From JBFHQE01 sp041592335 (lineage in GTDB: Bacteria > Pseudomonadota > Gammaproteobacteria > Thiohalobacterales > Thiohalobacteraceae), in the NCBI GenBank assembly GCA_041592335.1, contig JBFHQE010000021.1, forward strand, positions 1 through 43,557: a stretch of DNA of 43,557 nt, read 5' to 3'. The notes under the pieces are model-generated. The model made no database searches. It saw only the letters and a program-made list of their open reading frames with translations, and had not been told where the DNA came from. This document shows positions 1 to 6,689 of this stretch, in pieces; within the stretch, counting starts at the first letter, position 1; each line of letters starts with the position of its first letter. The position numbers and the translations under genes were made by a program.

Positions 1-139
1 AGCGGAGATTTTCAATTACATCGAGCTTTTCTACAATCCAACCCGGCGGCATGGCAACAACGATGGCCTGTCGCCGATGGAGTACGAAAAACGGTATTAC
101 GAGAAGCTATCAACTGTCTAGGAAACTAGGGGCACACCA
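1..139 (+). mobile_element. Right end of an IS3-family insertion sequence (left part outside window)
   Basis: The window opens inside the 3' end of a transposase of IS3 OrfB type. After its stop codon the sequence GGAAACTAGGGGCACACCA (121-139) follows. Its reverse complement begins TGGTGTGCCCC and resembles the terminal inverted repeats of IS51/IS407-like IS3 members, so the element probably ends near 139. The left end and any target-site duplication are outside the window. It borders an AT-rich orphan gene, which fits a locally mobile region. The exact end base is uncertain. Confidence 0.6.
2..121 (+). CDS. IS3-family transposase, C-terminal 39 residues (partial)
   Basis: The frame from base 2 to the TAG at 119-121 encodes an integrase-core C-terminus with the IS3 OrfB hallmark YIELFYNPTRRH followed by LSPMEYE. 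This stretch lies just after the last catalytic Glu of the DDE transposase fold, so the DDE residues themselves are outside the window. It would catalyse strand transfer of the IS together with a programmed-frameshift OrfA product. Whether the full gene is intact cannot be judged. Identity to the family is clear from this tail, but the subgroup is not fixed. Confidence 0.75.
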   Translation, partial: AEIFNYIELFYNPTRRHGNNDGLSPMEYEKRYYEKLSTV

Positions 140-169
140 TATGTATGGTTAATATCCATTTTCCTGTTA

Positions 170-1366
170 ATGGTGGCCACGGGAATTCGTCAATCTGAAA
201 TAAGTAGTAAGAAATCTGGCGTTTTTTCTTACCAAATAAAAGTAATAGTTGGAATAATACTTGTTGTTGGTGCGTTACTTAGCACTGCATTCTTCTCAAT
301 AAATGACAGAATGGTAGCTAATGAGGATGAGTTAACCCATCTGGCTTACGTGGCATATAAGAGAGGAGATGTATGCACAATAAAGGATCCAGTAATAGAA
401 GAACCAATTAAAAACTTTAAAGGTCCTTTGGAGATAAAATTTCTCTCTCAAGCATCACGTTCGAATTACCCTTTTGCTAAGATTGAGACTCTATTAGAAT
501 GGGGCATACCAAGCATTAGGCTCAACAATCAAGATTATCATTTAAACCCTAAAAATTTATCAGAGGTTGTGTCTGGCTCATCAATCGGCCAGCCTCAAGC
601 AATCCTTGAGATTATTGAGAAACCGCGAAGTGAGCATATACGGGTTATCTTAACGGAAGAGGAAACAAAGAGGGTTGTATTTGATTTTAATTGGCAGAGA
701 CAAAAATACGACTCTAATACTTATATATTCTGCCCAAGCTACAAGACATTCCCAAGTGCAGACGATCTTCCCAGAAGGCTTCTAATGCAGAGTATCGACC
801 CGGCGGCTGGCGTAAAAAACGAAACTAATGCGGACAGAATAGAACATAAGAGTAAAGATATTATTAAAGGCATTATTGTTGATAATTTTAAAGGTGGGCA
901 AACTTTTAAGGAAAAGGAAGGGTACTTAATTACAAAAGGATTCGATAAATCCAGTAGGCGTCATCATTTGTTTAATATGAATTGTCCTGACAATATTGGT
1001 TGGTATATGGAAGATTTTGATTTATCAATTTACCAAGGACGCCCCTTTAAAATTGGAGATGCTTACCATTTTCCTGGGAAGAGAAGTAGTTATTCTTCTA
1101 TATGTGAAAATGATGCTGTATATGTGTATATGGGGTTTTCAAGAGAAAACGAATATCGCCTCAACATTGAAAAACGCAGCACAACGGATTTCCAAGAACT
1201 CTGGTCGAGTATTGTTATTATAAATAACATACCATCCAGACGAGACAATACTTTTTATATTTCGTCAGTTACTGAAAATCACACAAAAGCAGTAATTGAA
1301 TTAGTGGATAGGCTCGATGGGAATGTATTTGTCGTCGAGACAGAGATTAAACCCATAAATAATTAA
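170..1366 (+). CDS. AT-rich orphan protein with one N-terminal membrane segment
   Basis: The 398-residue product is not recognised. A short basic N-terminus is followed by one hydrophobic helix at about residues 22-44 (VIVGIILVVGALLSTAFF). The remaining ~350 residues are hydrophilic, so it is probably a bitopic protein with a periplasmic or cytoplasmic globular part. I see no familiar enzymatic motif. Codons are strongly A/T-ending, unlike all downstream genes, and an IS3 end lies 30 bp upstream; both suggest recent acquisition. No good ribosome binding site precedes the ATG at 170, so the start is uncertain and expression may depend on the IS or on an upstream promoter. No partner gene lies beside it: the next gene is convergent. 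Confidence 0.6.
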   Translation: MVATGIRQSEISSKKSGVFSYQIKVIVGIILVVGALLSTAFFSINDRMVANEDELTHLAYVAYKRGDVCTIKDPVIEEPIKNFKGPLEIKFLSQASRSNYPFAKIETLLEWGIPSIRLNNQDYHLNPKNLSEVVSGSSIGQPQAILEIIEKPRSEHIRVILTEEETKRVVFDFNWQRQKYDSNTYIFCPSYKTFPSADDLPRRLLMQSIDPAAGVKNETNADRIEHKSKDIIKGIIVDNFKGGQTFKEKEGYLITKGFDKSSRRHHLFNMNCPDNIGWYMEDFDLSIYQGRPFKIGDAYHFPGKRSSYSSICENDAVYVYMGFSRENEYRLNIEKRSTTDFQELWSSIVIINNIPSRRDNTFYISSVTENHTKAVIELVDRLDGNVFVVETEIKPINN

Positions 1367-1659
1367 TGCCTGTGATTCTGCTATAGCATTGTCCGCTTTT
1401 AATATCTCTTAGAATAATATCAAGAGTCAGTTAATGGTGATGGCCGTAGCTCTGACAGCTTAGAAAGCCAACCTAACCACTTCCGCTTCTGGCACATTCC
1501 GGCTGTCAACCCCGGTGTGAATAACTCCCGCTTTCGGATGATTGATCTTTGCTTCGGTAAATCAACATCCCTGGACCCCGGCATGCGCCGGGGTGACGTC
1601 ATAGAAAAAATTATCGCAATCAAGATAAAAGCCGATTACTAAGAAACACACTTCAAGTT
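1367..1659. other. Gene-free stretch between orphan gene and tetR
   Basis: No convincing gene is visible in these ~290 bases. A 67-codon minus-strand frame exists but has no ribosome binding site and no recognisable product. The only structure I see is the GC-rich hairpin at 1576-1593. The stretch forms the boundary between AT-rich, IS-associated DNA and ordinary chromosomal DNA. Confidence 0.5.
1576..1593. repeat. REP-like palindromic hairpin
   Basis: CCCCGGC (1576-1582), loop ATGC, GCCGGGG (1587-1593): a perfect 7-bp stem in CTGGA...TGACG context. Similar CTGGAnnCC...GGnnTGACG palindromes are a common intergenic repeat class in proteobacteria. Only one copy is seen in this window, so the repeat status is inferred from resemblance. 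Confidence 0.45.
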
Positions 1660-2241
1660 TCAGAATTTAATCCAGCCTATTACCAACTCGGTAATTTTCT
1701 TATCCGTTAATTTCTCATTCTTAAGAGATGCCCAGGTGGAAAATCGCAGACAGTGTCGCAAGGTAAGCGACAGTGGTTTTTTATCGTTTGATTTAACTTT
1801 AAAGCCCGCCAGAAGATCATCTCTGACCTGATCGATATAGGCTTCAAACTGTCCCATCGGCGCATGTAGTGCCTCAACTAAATCTACATCCCGATAGGCG
1901 GCACTCAGCATCTTTTCGGTAGTCCGGTAATAACGATAGAACACCAGCAAGGCTGCGCGGCAGCGCTCTTCGGGATCGCCGATTTGAGTCCAGCTGTTCA
2001 TGTCGGGTGGAGGGTATTGTCCAAAGTAATGACTGGTGCAGGCCTTGAACAAACTGGCGTCATCTGTGAAGTGGCGATAAACCGTCAGGCGCTGGACGCC
2101 GGCTTTCTCCGCTATCGCCTTGATTGAGGTGTACGCCGGGCCGAGCGATTCATGCAGTTCAACCGTGGCCTCGATAATTCGCTCCCGGGTTTCATCCTGC
2201 TGTTCCGCGCGCCGGGTCTTGGTGTATTTCCGCTTCGCCAT
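1660..2241 (-). CDS. TetR/AcrR-family transcriptional regulator
   Basis: This 193-residue protein has the normal TetR length. The N-terminal DNA-binding domain (about residues 14-62) contains RERIIEATVELHE and the helix-turn-helix IKAIAEKAGVQRLTVYRHF, typical of TetR. The C-terminal ligand-binding and dimerisation part is divergent, so no inducer can be inferred. It is divergent from a metallo-hydrolase gene, and the 126-bp gap between the two start codons carries two inverted repeats of the form GTAAACA-N4-TGTTTAY. It therefore probably represses itself and its neighbour. One repeat ends 6 bp upstream of its own ATG, where bound protein would cover the translation start region of the tetR transcript's DNA. 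Confidence 0.85.
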   Translation of the reverse strand: MAKRKYTKTRRAEQQDETRERIIEATVELHESLGPAYTSIKAIAEKAGVQRLTVYRHFTDDASLFKACTSHYFGQYPPPDMNSWTQIGDPEERCRAALLVFYRYYRTTEKMLSAAYRDVDLVEALHAPMGQFEAYIDQVRDDLLAGFKVKSNDKKPLSLTLRHCLRFSTWASLKNEKLTDKKITELVIGWIKF

Positions 2242-2246
2242 ATTCA

Positions 2247-2264
2247 GTAAACATAACTGTTTAT
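2247..2264. promoter_or_regulatory. Putative TetR operator, tetR-proximal
   Basis: GTAAACA (2247-2253), TAAC, TGTTTAT (2258-2264): an inverted repeat with one mismatch, 6 bp upstream of the tetR ATG. It has the same arms and spacer length as the perfect copy at 2308-2325. The assignment to the adjacent regulator is inferred from position. Confidence 0.6.
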
Positions 2265-2271
2265 TTAATTA

Positions 2272-2300
2272 TTGACAAGGCCGGAGATCGGGAATACCGT
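2272..2300 (+). promoter_or_regulatory. Candidate sigma-70 promoter for the metallo-hydrolase gene
   Basis: A perfect -35 hexamer TTGACA lies at 2272-2277 and, 17 bp on, a weak -10 TACCGT at 2295-2300. The start point would fall at about 2307, at the edge of the distal operator, so bound repressor would block initiation. The -10 is poor, which lowers confidence. Confidence 0.4.
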
Positions 2301-2307
2301 GATTGCG

Positions 2308-2325
2308 GTAAACACCATTGTTTAC
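2308..2325. promoter_or_regulatory. Putative TetR operator, metallo-hydrolase-proximal
   Basis: GTAAACA (2308-2314), CCAT, TGTTTAC (2319-2325): a perfect 7-bp inverted repeat. The centre lies 61 bp from the centre of the first site, close to six helical turns, so two dimers could sit on the same DNA face. Confidence 0.65.
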
Positions 2326-2367
2326 TCGAATATTCAATGTTCCAGGGATTCGATCCGAGGAGGGGCT

Positions 2368-3096
2368 ATGAGTATTACCAATAAGCAGTCCGGCACGAAC
2401 GTACATGAAATTACTGACGGCATTTATCGCATCAATACGCCAGTTAAATTTGAAGGCGGGCTGGAGTTTTCGTTCAATCAGTACCTGATCGTGGATGATG
2501 AGCCTTTACTGTTCCACACGGGGCCACGCAAGATGTTTTCACTGGTGCATGAGGCCGTTGCCAGAGTAATACCGGTTGAGTCCCTGCGTTATATTGGGTT
2601 TTCACACGTTGAGGCGGATGAATGCGGTTCGCTTAATGACTGGCTGGCGGTTGCACCTCAATCTTCGCCTTTGTGTGGCCAGATAGCGGGCCTGGTGTCG
2701 GTGAGTGATATTGCCGATCGCGCGCCTCGTATTATGCAGGATGGTGAGGTGATGTCGTTGGGAAGTCATCGGGTGCGCTGGTTCGATACACCGCACCTGC
2801 CGCACGGTTGGGAAGCAGGCCTGCTGACGGAAGAAACAACAGCAACCCTGATGTGTGGCGATCTGTTCACCCAGGGAGGCGCTGGACGCACGGCGATTAC
2901 CGAAGAGGATATACTCGGACCCAGTGAAGCGTTTCGTTCACGCATGGATTATTTTTCTCATACAAGAAATGCCGAAACAATGTTGGCGCGTCTGGCGGAC
3001 AGTAGTCCGACGACTCTGGCTTGCATGCACGGCAGCGCCTGGCATGGTGATGGTGCAGGTTTGTTGAGGGCGCTTTCGAGTGAGTTATCTGCTTAG
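2368..3096 (+). CDS. Flavodiiron-like metallo-beta-lactamase-fold protein (no flavodoxin domain)
   Basis: The ATG at 2368 is chosen because GAGGAGGGG precedes it; an in-frame TTG at 2272 lies inside the promoter region. The 242-residue product has the MBL fold with the metal set of the FprA/flavodiiron group rather than the hydrolytic HxHxDH: H80-x-E82-x-D84 (FSHVEADECG), then H143 or H146, D165 (MCGDLF) and H221 (CMHGSAW). The residue after D84 is Glu instead of the usual His. Flavodiiron proteins reduce O2 or NO at a di-iron site using a fused flavodoxin; here that domain is absent, so it would need a separate electron donor or do something else, such as O2/NO sensing. It is probably controlled by the divergent TetR regulator. 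Confidence 0.8.
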   Translation: MSITNKQSGTNVHEITDGIYRINTPVKFEGGLEFSFNQYLIVDDEPLLFHTGPRKMFSLVHEAVARVIPVESLRYIGFSHVEADECGSLNDWLAVAPQSSPLCGQIAGLVSVSDIADRAPRIMQDGEVMSLGSHRVRWFDTPHLPHGWEAGLLTEETTATLMCGDLFTQGGAGRTAITEEDILGPSEAFRSRMDYFSHTRNAETMLARLADSSPTTLACMHGSAWHGDGAGLLRALSSELSA

Positions 3097-3101
3097 GTTA
3101 T

Positions 3102-4334
3102 TTACAAGTTGAAACCGGATTGAATTCCGGTTTCATCTCTTAATGCATGCATTTCAGTTTTACGCTGACCAGTATCAATCGTGGCTTCCAGTCCGCACGC
3201 ATCCTGGTACAGCGTCACCAGTTTCTCGGTCATGCGTTCCGTTGACCACTGATGTACGTACTGGCGGCCTTCTTCCGACAGGCTGCGCTGCAGCGCTGGT
3301 TCATTCAGCAGCATGATGATCTTGTTGGCAAAGTCATTCACGTTAGGTTGGGCGACCAGGGCGCCCTTGCGAGGCGCCAGGATATCCAGCGTTCCCATGG
3401 CCTCAGTCGAAATAACGGGGACACCCAGCGCCATGGCTTCCAGTAGTACCAGTCCCTGGGTTTCGGTGTGCGAGGCGAAGATGAAAGCGTTGGCTGCACA
3501 GTAGCAATCCCACAAAGGCTGGCCGCGTTTCAGGTAGCCGATAAAGAATACGTTATCCTTCAGTCCCAGATGAGCTGCACGTTTCTTCAGTTTTGGCAGC
3601 GCCGGTCCTTCGCCTGCAATAATAAACAGCAGATTCGGGGTTTTATGTTTGGCGCGTGTAACGCACTCCAGCAGAAAATCGATGTTCTTTTCAAACGCGA
3701 CTCGTCCGATATGAACAAGGATTGGGCGTTGAGGATCGATACCATGATGTTGGCAGAAAGCAATGCGATCACCGGCCTTGAAGTCATGCAGTTTCAGCCC
3801 TGTCGGCAAAGTATTCATTTCGGTTGCGATACCGTAATTGCTCAAGACATCCCGCATGGCGCTGGAGGGAACAATAACGCGATCGACTTCCTTGCACTGC
3901 TGACGCGAAAAGCGCCGCGCCAGGTAGCGCATAAAGCGCTTCGGCAGAAAGGGAATGTAATGAAACAGGTATTCCTCAAAATAGGTGTGATAGCTCTCAA
4001 TGGCTGGAATACCTAATGCCCTGGCCAGTTTGACGCCAGCATAATGCGCCACAAAGGGGGTGTGTATGTGAATGATGTCATACTGGTTTGCTTTCAGCCG
4101 TGGGATCAGCTTCATTATCTCGCGCATTTGCATCATGCGGTCTTCTGGATCGACGAACAGGTAACGCGAAGGAATACGAATTAGACCGTCTTCTTCCGTC
4201 TCATTTGGATAATAAGGCGCGATCAGATCTACCTGGTGTCCCAGTTCCGTCAGGCTGTTCTTGAAAGTTTGAATGGATGTGGACACGCCGTTGACGCGTG
4301 GAAAGTACACGTCGGAGATCATGAGTATGCGCAC
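3102..4334 (-). CDS. GT4-family glycosyltransferase
   Basis: This is a GT-B fold glycosyltransferase of family 4, about 410 residues. Visible features are MISDVYFPRVNGVSTS at the N-terminus, IIHIHTP and ESYHTYFEEY in the acceptor domain, HIGRVAFEKN at the start of the donor domain, IAGEGP, and the nucleotide-sugar signature ETQGLVLLEAMALGVPVI. It probably transfers a hexose from a nucleotide sugar to a lipid or envelope acceptor at the inner membrane. The GTG at 4334 is preferred because relatives begin (M)RILMISDV; an ATG at 4382 would overlap the upstream gene by 29 bp. The LpxH-like phosphatase ends 19 bp upstream, so they form a two-gene operon likely acting on one glycolipid pathway. It runs convergent to the MBL gene. 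Confidence 0.85.
   Translation of the reverse strand: MRILMISDVYFPRVNGVSTSIQTFKNSLTELGHQVDLIAPYYPNETEEDGLIRIPSRYLFVDPEDRMMQMREIMKLIPRLKANQYDIIHIHTPFVAHYAGVKLARALGIPAIESYHTYFEEYLFHYIPFLPKRFMRYLARRFSRQQCKEVDRVIVPSSAMRDVLSNYGIATEMNTLPTGLKLHDFKAGDRIAFCQHHGIDPQRPILVHIGRVAFEKNIDFLLECVTRAKHKTPNLLFIIAGEGPALPKLKKRAAHLGLKDNVFFIGYLKRGQPLWDCYCAANAFIFASHTETQGLVLLEAMALGVPVISTEAMGTLDILAPRKGALVAQPNVNDFANKIIMLLNEPALQRSLSEEGRQYVHQWSTERMTEKLVTLYQDACGLEATIDTGQRKTEMHALRDETGIQSGFNL
3112..3135. terminator. Inverted repeat at convergent gene ends
   Basis: GAAACCGGA (3112-3120), TTGAAT, TCCGGTTTC (3127-3135): a perfect 9-bp stem lying inside the last codons of the glycosyltransferase gene and just past the metallo-hydrolase stop. 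Neither side has a real T run, so it may be a weak bidirectional terminator or an mRNA 3'-end stabilising hairpin. Confidence 0.4.
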
Positions 4335-4353
4335 TGAGGCCGGTCTGCTTTGA

Positions 4354-5187
4354 TTAACGCAGGCTGCCGGCACGCGCGACATCTGGTAGGGGTGTCGAAC
4401 GGTCGTCGTTCACGGCTTGGTTGCGATTGAACTGAGTGGTCTGCAGTTCATGACCCCAGTAGATGATTTCCAGCGAGCCGTCCTGGTTTTCCACCAGCGC
4501 GCTGCAGCTTTCCACCCAGTCACCGTCGTTGCAGTACAGTACGTCGCCAATCGTGCGCATTTCGGCCTTGTGGATATGGCCACAAACCACACCGTCCACG
4601 CCCTGCTGCGCAGCGGCATCGGCGACAACCTGCTCGAAGTTATCGATATATTGCACGGCATTTTTAACCTTGCCTTTGAGATAGGCCGACAGCGACCAGT
4701 AGGGCAGGCCCATTTTCTTGCGTGCCTGATTCACATAACGGTTAACGGTCAATGAAAATTGATAGGCATAGTCTCCAAGCACGGCCAGCCATTTGGCGTA
4801 CTTGATCACGCCATCGAATTCATCGCCGTGCAGGATCAGCAGCTTTTTGCCATCGGCAGTTTCATGAATGTAGCGGTTTTCCAGGCGGATGCCGCCAAAC
4901 AGGTGGTTGGTGTATTCGCGGGCGAATTCGTCATGGTTGCCGGGGATATAAATAACGTTGGTGCCCTTGCGTGCCTTGCGCAGGATTTTCTGTACTACGT
5001 CATTGTGTGACTGGTGCCAGTACCAGGAGCGTTTTAGTGACCAACCATCGATGATGTCGCCGACCAGGAACAGGTATTCGGACTCATGGTATTTCAGGAA
5101 GTCCAGCAGGAAGTCGGCTTTGCAGCCACGGGTGCCGAGGTGTACATCCGATATCCAGATAGCGCGATAGCGTTTTTTTGGGATCAT
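4354..5187 (-). CDS. LpxH-like metallophosphoesterase (UDP-2,3-diacylglucosamine diphosphatase family, COG2908)
   Basis: A calcineurin-like phosphoesterase of 277 residues from the ATG at 5187, which is preceded by AGAGAGGGGG. A further in-frame ATG at 5217 has no such site. The di-metal motifs are complete: D14-x-H16 (SDVHLG), GD at 43-44 (GDIIDGW), GNHD at 83-86, a later HGDEFD and C-terminal GHIH. LpxH itself cleaves UDP-diacylglucosamine to lipid X. This longer COG2908 relative, paired with a GT4 gene, may instead act on another nucleotide-linked or phospholipid intermediate. The partner 3' gene starts 19 bp after its stop, suggesting one transcript. I would not call it lpxH without a phylogeny. 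Confidence 0.8.
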   Translation of the reverse strand: MIPKKRYRAIWISDVHLGTRGCKADFLLDFLKYHESEYLFLVGDIIDGWSLKRSWYWHQSHNDVVQKILRKARKGTNVIYIPGNHDEFAREYTNHLFGGIRLENRYIHETADGKKLLILHGDEFDGVIKYAKWLAVLGDYAYQFSLTVNRYVNQARKKMGLPYWSLSAYLKGKVKNAVQYIDNFEQVVADAAAQQGVDGVVCGHIHKAEMRTIGDVLYCNDGDWVESCSALVENQDGSLEIIYWGHELQTTQFNRNQAVNDDRSTPLPDVARAGSLR

Positions 5188-5307
5188 GCTGCCCCCTCTC
5201 TGCAACAGGTTTGTCATTTTTTAGCATCAAACTATGAACAAACCGTGAAAGGGGTGTTTCAATATGACGACAGCGCAAGGCGTTGATCGTGGGTGCTGCC
5301 TGGAGAT

Positions 5308-5568
5308 TTAACCTTTTTCCATAAGTCCGTCGAGTTCACCGTCCATGTGCATTTCGGTCAACTCGGTAAAGCCGCCGATCCATTTGCCATCGATGGCGAT
5401 CTGCGGCACCATCCGGGCGCCCTCTGTGACCTTGATGAATTCGCGCATCAAGCCCTGATCGGTATCGATGCGTGCCTCCTCGTAGGGAATTTCCCACTTG
5501 GCGAGCAGTTGTTTGGTTTTGTCGCAGATCGGACAGCGACCGGTACTGTATACTTTCACACGAGCCAT
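5308..5568 (-). CDS. Glutaredoxin family protein
   Basis: A small 86-residue thioredoxin-fold protein. The redox motif CPIC lies at residues 13-16 (STGRCPICDKTK). The cis-proline stretch ARMVPQIAIDGKWIGG and the glutathione-binding GGFTEL segment follow, as in class I glutaredoxins of the GrxC type. It would reduce disulfides or glutathione-mixed disulfides in the cytoplasm using GSH. It lies 120 bp downstream of the LpxH-like gene start, on the same strand, and is divergent from the HExxH-protein gene with a gap under 50 bp, so the two 5' ends share a very short control region. Confidence 0.9.
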   Translation of the reverse strand: MARVKVYSTGRCPICDKTKQLLAKWEIPYEEARIDTDQGLMREFIKVTEGARMVPQIAIDGKWIGGFTELTEMHMDGELDGLMEKG

Positions 5569-5616
5569 GAGGGTTCTCTGTCTGTCATGAATTGACGCCT
5601 ATTATCCTACAAGCCG

Positions 5617-6129
5617 ATGCCAGAAAGCGAGACAGTCAATGTAATTCGGATGTCCCCCCAGTTGGTCGACTATGGGGTGGATTTGCTGGCGCGTTATGGC
5701 CTGGACCTTAGCCTGGTGGATAATGAGGACGCAATTCCCGGTAGTTTCTGGGGCGATGAAGAGGCAGGGCTCATTGGCACGACGCTGTATGTGCGCGCCG
5801 ATACCCCTCTGCATTCACTCCTGCACGAGGCCTGTCATTGCATCTGCATGGATGACGCGCGCCGCGCGCAGCTGCATACCGATGCGGGTGGCGGGTATGA
5901 CGAGGAAGATGCCGTCTGTTACTTGCAGATACTGCTGGCCGATTTCGTGCCGGGAGTTGGCCGTGAGCAGTTGATGCGCGATATGGATGCCTGGGGTTAC
6001 AGTTTCCGCCTGGGTTCGACCCAGGCCTGGTTTGAACAGGACGCCGAAGATGCGCGTGCCTGGTTACTGCATTATGAGTTGATTAATTCTGACGATGAAC
6101 CGACATGGCGGATGCGCCATGCAAGCTAG
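5617..6129 (+). CDS. Uncharacterised HExxH-motif protein (putative zinc metallopeptidase-like)
   Basis: The 170-residue product belongs to no family I can name. Its centre carries LHEACHCICMDDARR, a good HExxH zinc site (HEACH at about residues 71-75), followed ~25 residues on by DEEDAVCYLQILL, which could supply the third ligand as in gluzincins. There is no signal peptide and no membrane helix, so it is cytoplasmic. Four cysteines, two of them in and next to the HExxH helix, are noticeable. It is followed 8 bp later by a rhodanese gene with a good ribosome binding site, so the two are probably cotranscribed. A peptidase role is inferred from the motif alone. Confidence 0.7.
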   Translation: MPESETVNVIRMSPQLVDYGVDLLARYGLDLSLVDNEDAIPGSFWGDEEAGLIGTTLYVRADTPLHSLLHEACHCICMDDARRAQLHTDAGGGYDEEDAVCYLQILLADFVPGVGREQLMRDMDAWGYSFRLGSTQAWFEQDAEDARAWLLHYELINSDDEPTWRMRHAS

Positions 6130-6137
6130 GAGTTAGT

Positions 6138-6548
6138 ATGTCTGAAAAAGCAATGTCCCTGATGGATTTCGTCCAGGCCGCCCGTGCCCGGATCAAGGAA
6201 CTGAACGGTGCGGAACTCAGTGAATTAAGCGCGGGCAGTGACGATTTGTTGATCGTCGATGTGCGCGAGTCCAGTGAGCATGAGCAGGGTCACATCAAGG
6301 GCGCCATGCTGGTGCCGCGCGGTATCCTGGAAGCCGCGGCCGATGAAAGCTACCCGAAACGGGTACAGGCACTGGTCGATGCGCGTGCCCGGCCGGTGGT
6401 GCTGTACTGCGCTACCGGCGGTCGCTCGGCCCTGGCGGCGTTAACCCTGCAGCAGATGGGTTTCCAGAATGTCGCGAGCCTGGCGGGCGGATTCAGCCAA
6501 TGGGAAAAGGACGGCCTGCCGATCGTGCGCGAAGCGCGCTATGTCTGA
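6138..6548 (+). CDS. Rhodanese-domain sulfurtransferase
   Basis: The start at 6138 is set by AGGAGTTAGT just upstream; an in-frame start at 6105 would overlap the previous gene. The 136-residue product is a single rhodanese domain: LIVDVRESSEHEQGHIKGAMLVPRG forms the N-terminal half, and the active-site loop is YCATGGRSA with the persulfide Cys at about residue 96. It would move sulfane sulfur between small thiols or proteins in the cytoplasm. A terminator at 6572-6593 closes this two-gene unit with the HExxH protein. Confidence 0.9.
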   Translation: MSEKAMSLMDFVQAARARIKELNGAELSELSAGSDDLLIVDVRESSEHEQGHIKGAMLVPRGILEAAADESYPKRVQALVDARARPVVLYCATGGRSALAALTLQQMGFQNVASLAGGFSQWEKDGLPIVREARYV

Positions 6549-6571
6549 GCGGCGTAACCTGCCTCGAACAG

Positions 6572-6593
6572 CCCGGCCAAGTGCCGGGTTTTT
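6572..6593 (+). terminator. Rho-independent terminator after the rhodanese gene
   Basis: CCCGGC (6572-6577), loop CAAGT, GCCGGG (6583-6588), followed by five T. It lies 24 bp past the stop codon. Confidence 0.75.
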
Positions 6594-6689
6594 ACTGGCA
6601 AAATTCGCTAAATTAGCTATAGAAATGAACAAATCTGCCGAAATGCTTAATTACTCAATAACTTAAGGTATCAGCCACGGACAGTTTCT

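Noticed and set aside
1420..1623. 67-codon minus-strand frame in the gene-free stretch
   Set aside because: No ribosome binding site, reads through the REP-like hairpin, and no recognisable product.
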